Shown here piece by piece: positions 63,628 to 64,000 of a stretch of 64,000 nucleotides of DNA. Source of the DNA: Dentipellis sp. KUC8613 (lineage: Eukaryota > Basidiomycota > Agaricomycetes > Russulales > Hericiaceae); assembly GCA_002286715.1 (NCBI GenBank), contig NSJX01000028.1, positions 186,001 to 250,000 of the forward strand, read 5' to 3'. A program made the position numbers and the translations under genes. The number at the start of each line of letters is the position of its first letter. The first letter of the stretch is position 1. Below the pieces are notes generated by a model, which searched no databases, was not told the origin of the DNA, and saw nothing but the letters and a program-made list of their open reading frames with translations.

Positions 63628-64000
63628 GTGCGCTGCCTCTGCCTCGCATTTCATTTGATTTTCTTTCTCTTTTTCTTTTCCTTCTTTTTCTTATGTTCTG
63701 ACTTATGGATATCCGCGGGTCCTTGGAATCCATACCCATCCTCCTTCACGTCCTCGTTTACGTCCACACGCTCATTCCACCGCGGTTATTGATTCTGAGC
63801 ATACGCATCCTAGTGTAGCCTTCGACGTTCCTTTCCTATTACCCCTGACGATCTGGCATTGACGATTCTCACCGACACTATACTCTGCATTGTACCACTA
63901 TACCTGCATGCCACGCCACTGTATCCTGTATCCCTCGCTTGCTTCAGTCACATCTTACACTTACTTTTCTGTTATTCTGGTTGAGATTCGTTACATTGTG
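63628..64000. other. Downstream flank
   Basis: About 370 bp after the transporter stop codon. T-rich 3' flank (runs of TTTTCTTTCTC) with no gene seen before the window ends. Confidence 0.5.

Overview
The window is nuclear DNA from a basidiomycete fungus, most likely an Agaricomycete of the polypore or white-rot type. The evidence is intron-dense genes with short (about 45-75 bp) GT-AG introns, GC-rich coding sequence, a tandem family of F-box proteins, a DUF6533-type membrane protein, a DUF4470 protein, a Clp1-like developmental regulator, and a chitin synthase with a myosin motor. No bacterial, plasmid, rRNA or CRISPR features were seen, and no intact transposon. All coordinates of multi-exon genes span first to last coding base; I placed splice sites by eye.

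Layout. 1-4.0 kb: a GH1 beta-glucosidase cut by the left edge and a divergent Gfo/Idh/MocA oxidoreductase. 5.3-8.5 kb: PEX3 and a divergent 93-aa single-pass membrane protein whose first exon is only the ATG. 10.2-11.4 kb: a Clp1-like gene. 11.9-20.6 kb: an F-box cluster with two intact relatives, one divergent member on the other strand and one internally deleted relic, plus a small orphan gene. 21-27.7 kb: housekeeping genes (a Zrg17-like CDF zinc transporter, an Rrp14/SURF6 ribosome-biogenesis protein, a PP2A activator). 28.3-34.6 kb: the myosin-motor chitin synthase. 35-45.5 kb: a disordered hypothetical protein, a DUF6533 membrane protein, a DUF4470 protein and a Zap1-like C2H2 zinc-finger regulator. 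46.2-49.8 kb: two more F-box relatives on the minus strand, one with frameshifts. 51.9-57 kb: secreted endo-polygalacturonase, mannitol-dehydrogenase-like SDR and a small secreted protein. 58.8-63.6 kb: a Ste6-type full-length ABC transporter.

Shared functions. Plant cell-wall breakdown is represented by GH28 and GH1, with a polyol-type SDR near GH28. Sexual development is represented by Clp1-like and Ste6-like genes, 47 kb apart and not visibly co-regulated. Zinc homeostasis has a likely regulator and a CDF transporter in the same window. The most unusual material is the F-box family: five copies share one phase-1 intron near codon 16, and all but one share a conserved C-terminal tail (WCPPFSFGG-GEDP-LENWE-WG) that I cannot assign to a known domain. 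The copies range from intact to a relic with about 350 codons missing.
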